A stretch of DNA of 58,973 bases. It comes from a virus. Made by a program: the position numbers and the translations under genes. The notes below the pieces were generated by a model, which did no database searches, had not been told where the DNA came from, and worked only from the letters and a program-made list of their open reading frames with translations. Positions 58,890 to 58,973 of the stretch are shown here, in pieces. Within the stretch, counting starts at the first letter, position 1, and each line of letters opens with the position of its first letter. The DNA lies in the IMG/VR virus record IMGVR_UViG_3300007735_000765, positions 1-58,973 of that record; one strand, given 5' to 3'.

Positions 58890-58973
58890 ATCATTATAAA
58901 AGGCATAGGCATTAAAACTTCCTCGTTAGAGTCTTTGAGTTTTTCATCTAAGTTAGGATCAAATTCTCTGAGC
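58886..58973 (-). CDS. C-terminal end of an upstream gene (cut by window edge)
   Basis: Only the last 28 codons are visible: REFDPNLDEKLKDSNEEVLM then PMPFIMI. The ATGA overlap with the oxygenase gene shows coupling. Too short to assign. Confidence 0.45.
   Translation of the reverse strand, partial: LREFDPNLDEKLKDSNEEVLMPMPFIMI

Noticed and set aside
1-58973. CRISPR array, insertion sequence or integrase
   Set aside because: No regularly spaced repeats and no transposase or recombinase motif seen in any frame; the repeats present are tRNA arms and the RNA elements described.

Overview
The window reads as part of the genome of a large T4-like myovirus of a Gram-negative aquatic bacterium. 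It carries T4-type replication and recombination genes: a gp41-like helicase end, a toprim primase, UvsW, UvsX, UvsY, a gp32-like protein and a probable gp62-like subunit. T4-type late promoters (TATAAATA) precede several genes. Early genes and tRNA groups have host-type sigma70 promoters, TTGACA-like and TATAAT-like boxes, nearly always 17 bases apart. Nothing seen indicates a transposon, integrase or CRISPR array. The host cannot be named; a lipoprotein signal with lipobox and LPS-type sugar genes argue for a Gram-negative one.

Layout. 1-12.5 kb: replication genes, a small virion/fibre group, SGNH proteins, a LmbE-like deacetylase, a methyltransferase and UvsW with a partner gene. 12.6-16.6 kb: small genes (an SPFH lipoprotein, tiny membrane proteins, a pilin-like protein, an AAA+ ATPase). 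16.6-27.4 kb: one long operon from a single strong promoter at 27.4 kb. It encodes a NeuD-like acyltransferase, fatty-acid desaturase, Asp/Asn-hydroxylase-like oxygenase, NadE, a GNAT protein, a glycosyltransferase-like protein, RmlD- and RmlB-like enzymes, an RfbH-type 3-dehydratase, a PLP aminotransferase and a ThDP enzyme split in two. It looks like a pathway for an unusual deoxy, possibly branched, surface sugar. 27.5-33.5 kb: a Ro60 (TROVE) protein preceded by three structured RNA elements, a stand-alone GGQ release-factor domain, a Mesh1-like hydrolase, a P-loop kinase, a metallophosphatase and a PTP. 29.6-49.5 kb: 37 complete tRNA genes, all on the minus strand, for all 20 amino acids and including an initiator tRNA. 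Among them lie structured non-coding RNAs and single genes for radical SAM enzymes, asparagine-synthase-like PP-loop enzymes, oxygenases, a ketosynthase and desaturases. 49.5-59 kb: a PD-(D/E)XK-like protein, a nucleotidyltransferase-cupin fusion, a methyltransferase, UvsY, a split radical SAM protein, UvsX, gp32-like SSB, a large virion-type protein and a 2OG-Fe(II) oxygenase.

Most unusual are the RNAs. One locus encodes the two halves of a tRNA in permuted order inside an outer helix. That helix belongs to a family of at least six stem-closed elements sharing CAGCAA near the 5' side and CCTGTTAT-like 3' flanks; three of these are about 50-60 nt and carry a plausible anticodon arm but no D or T arm. 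Three otherwise good tRNAs (Thr, Ile, Tyr) have lost both the D-loop GG and the canonical T loop and share the T loop AGCGTTA. Long inverted repeats enclose further unassigned RNAs. Several late promoters sit five bases before the start codon, predicting leaderless late mRNAs, in a phage that carries its own initiator tRNA. All calls come from reading the sequence; no database search or folding program was run.
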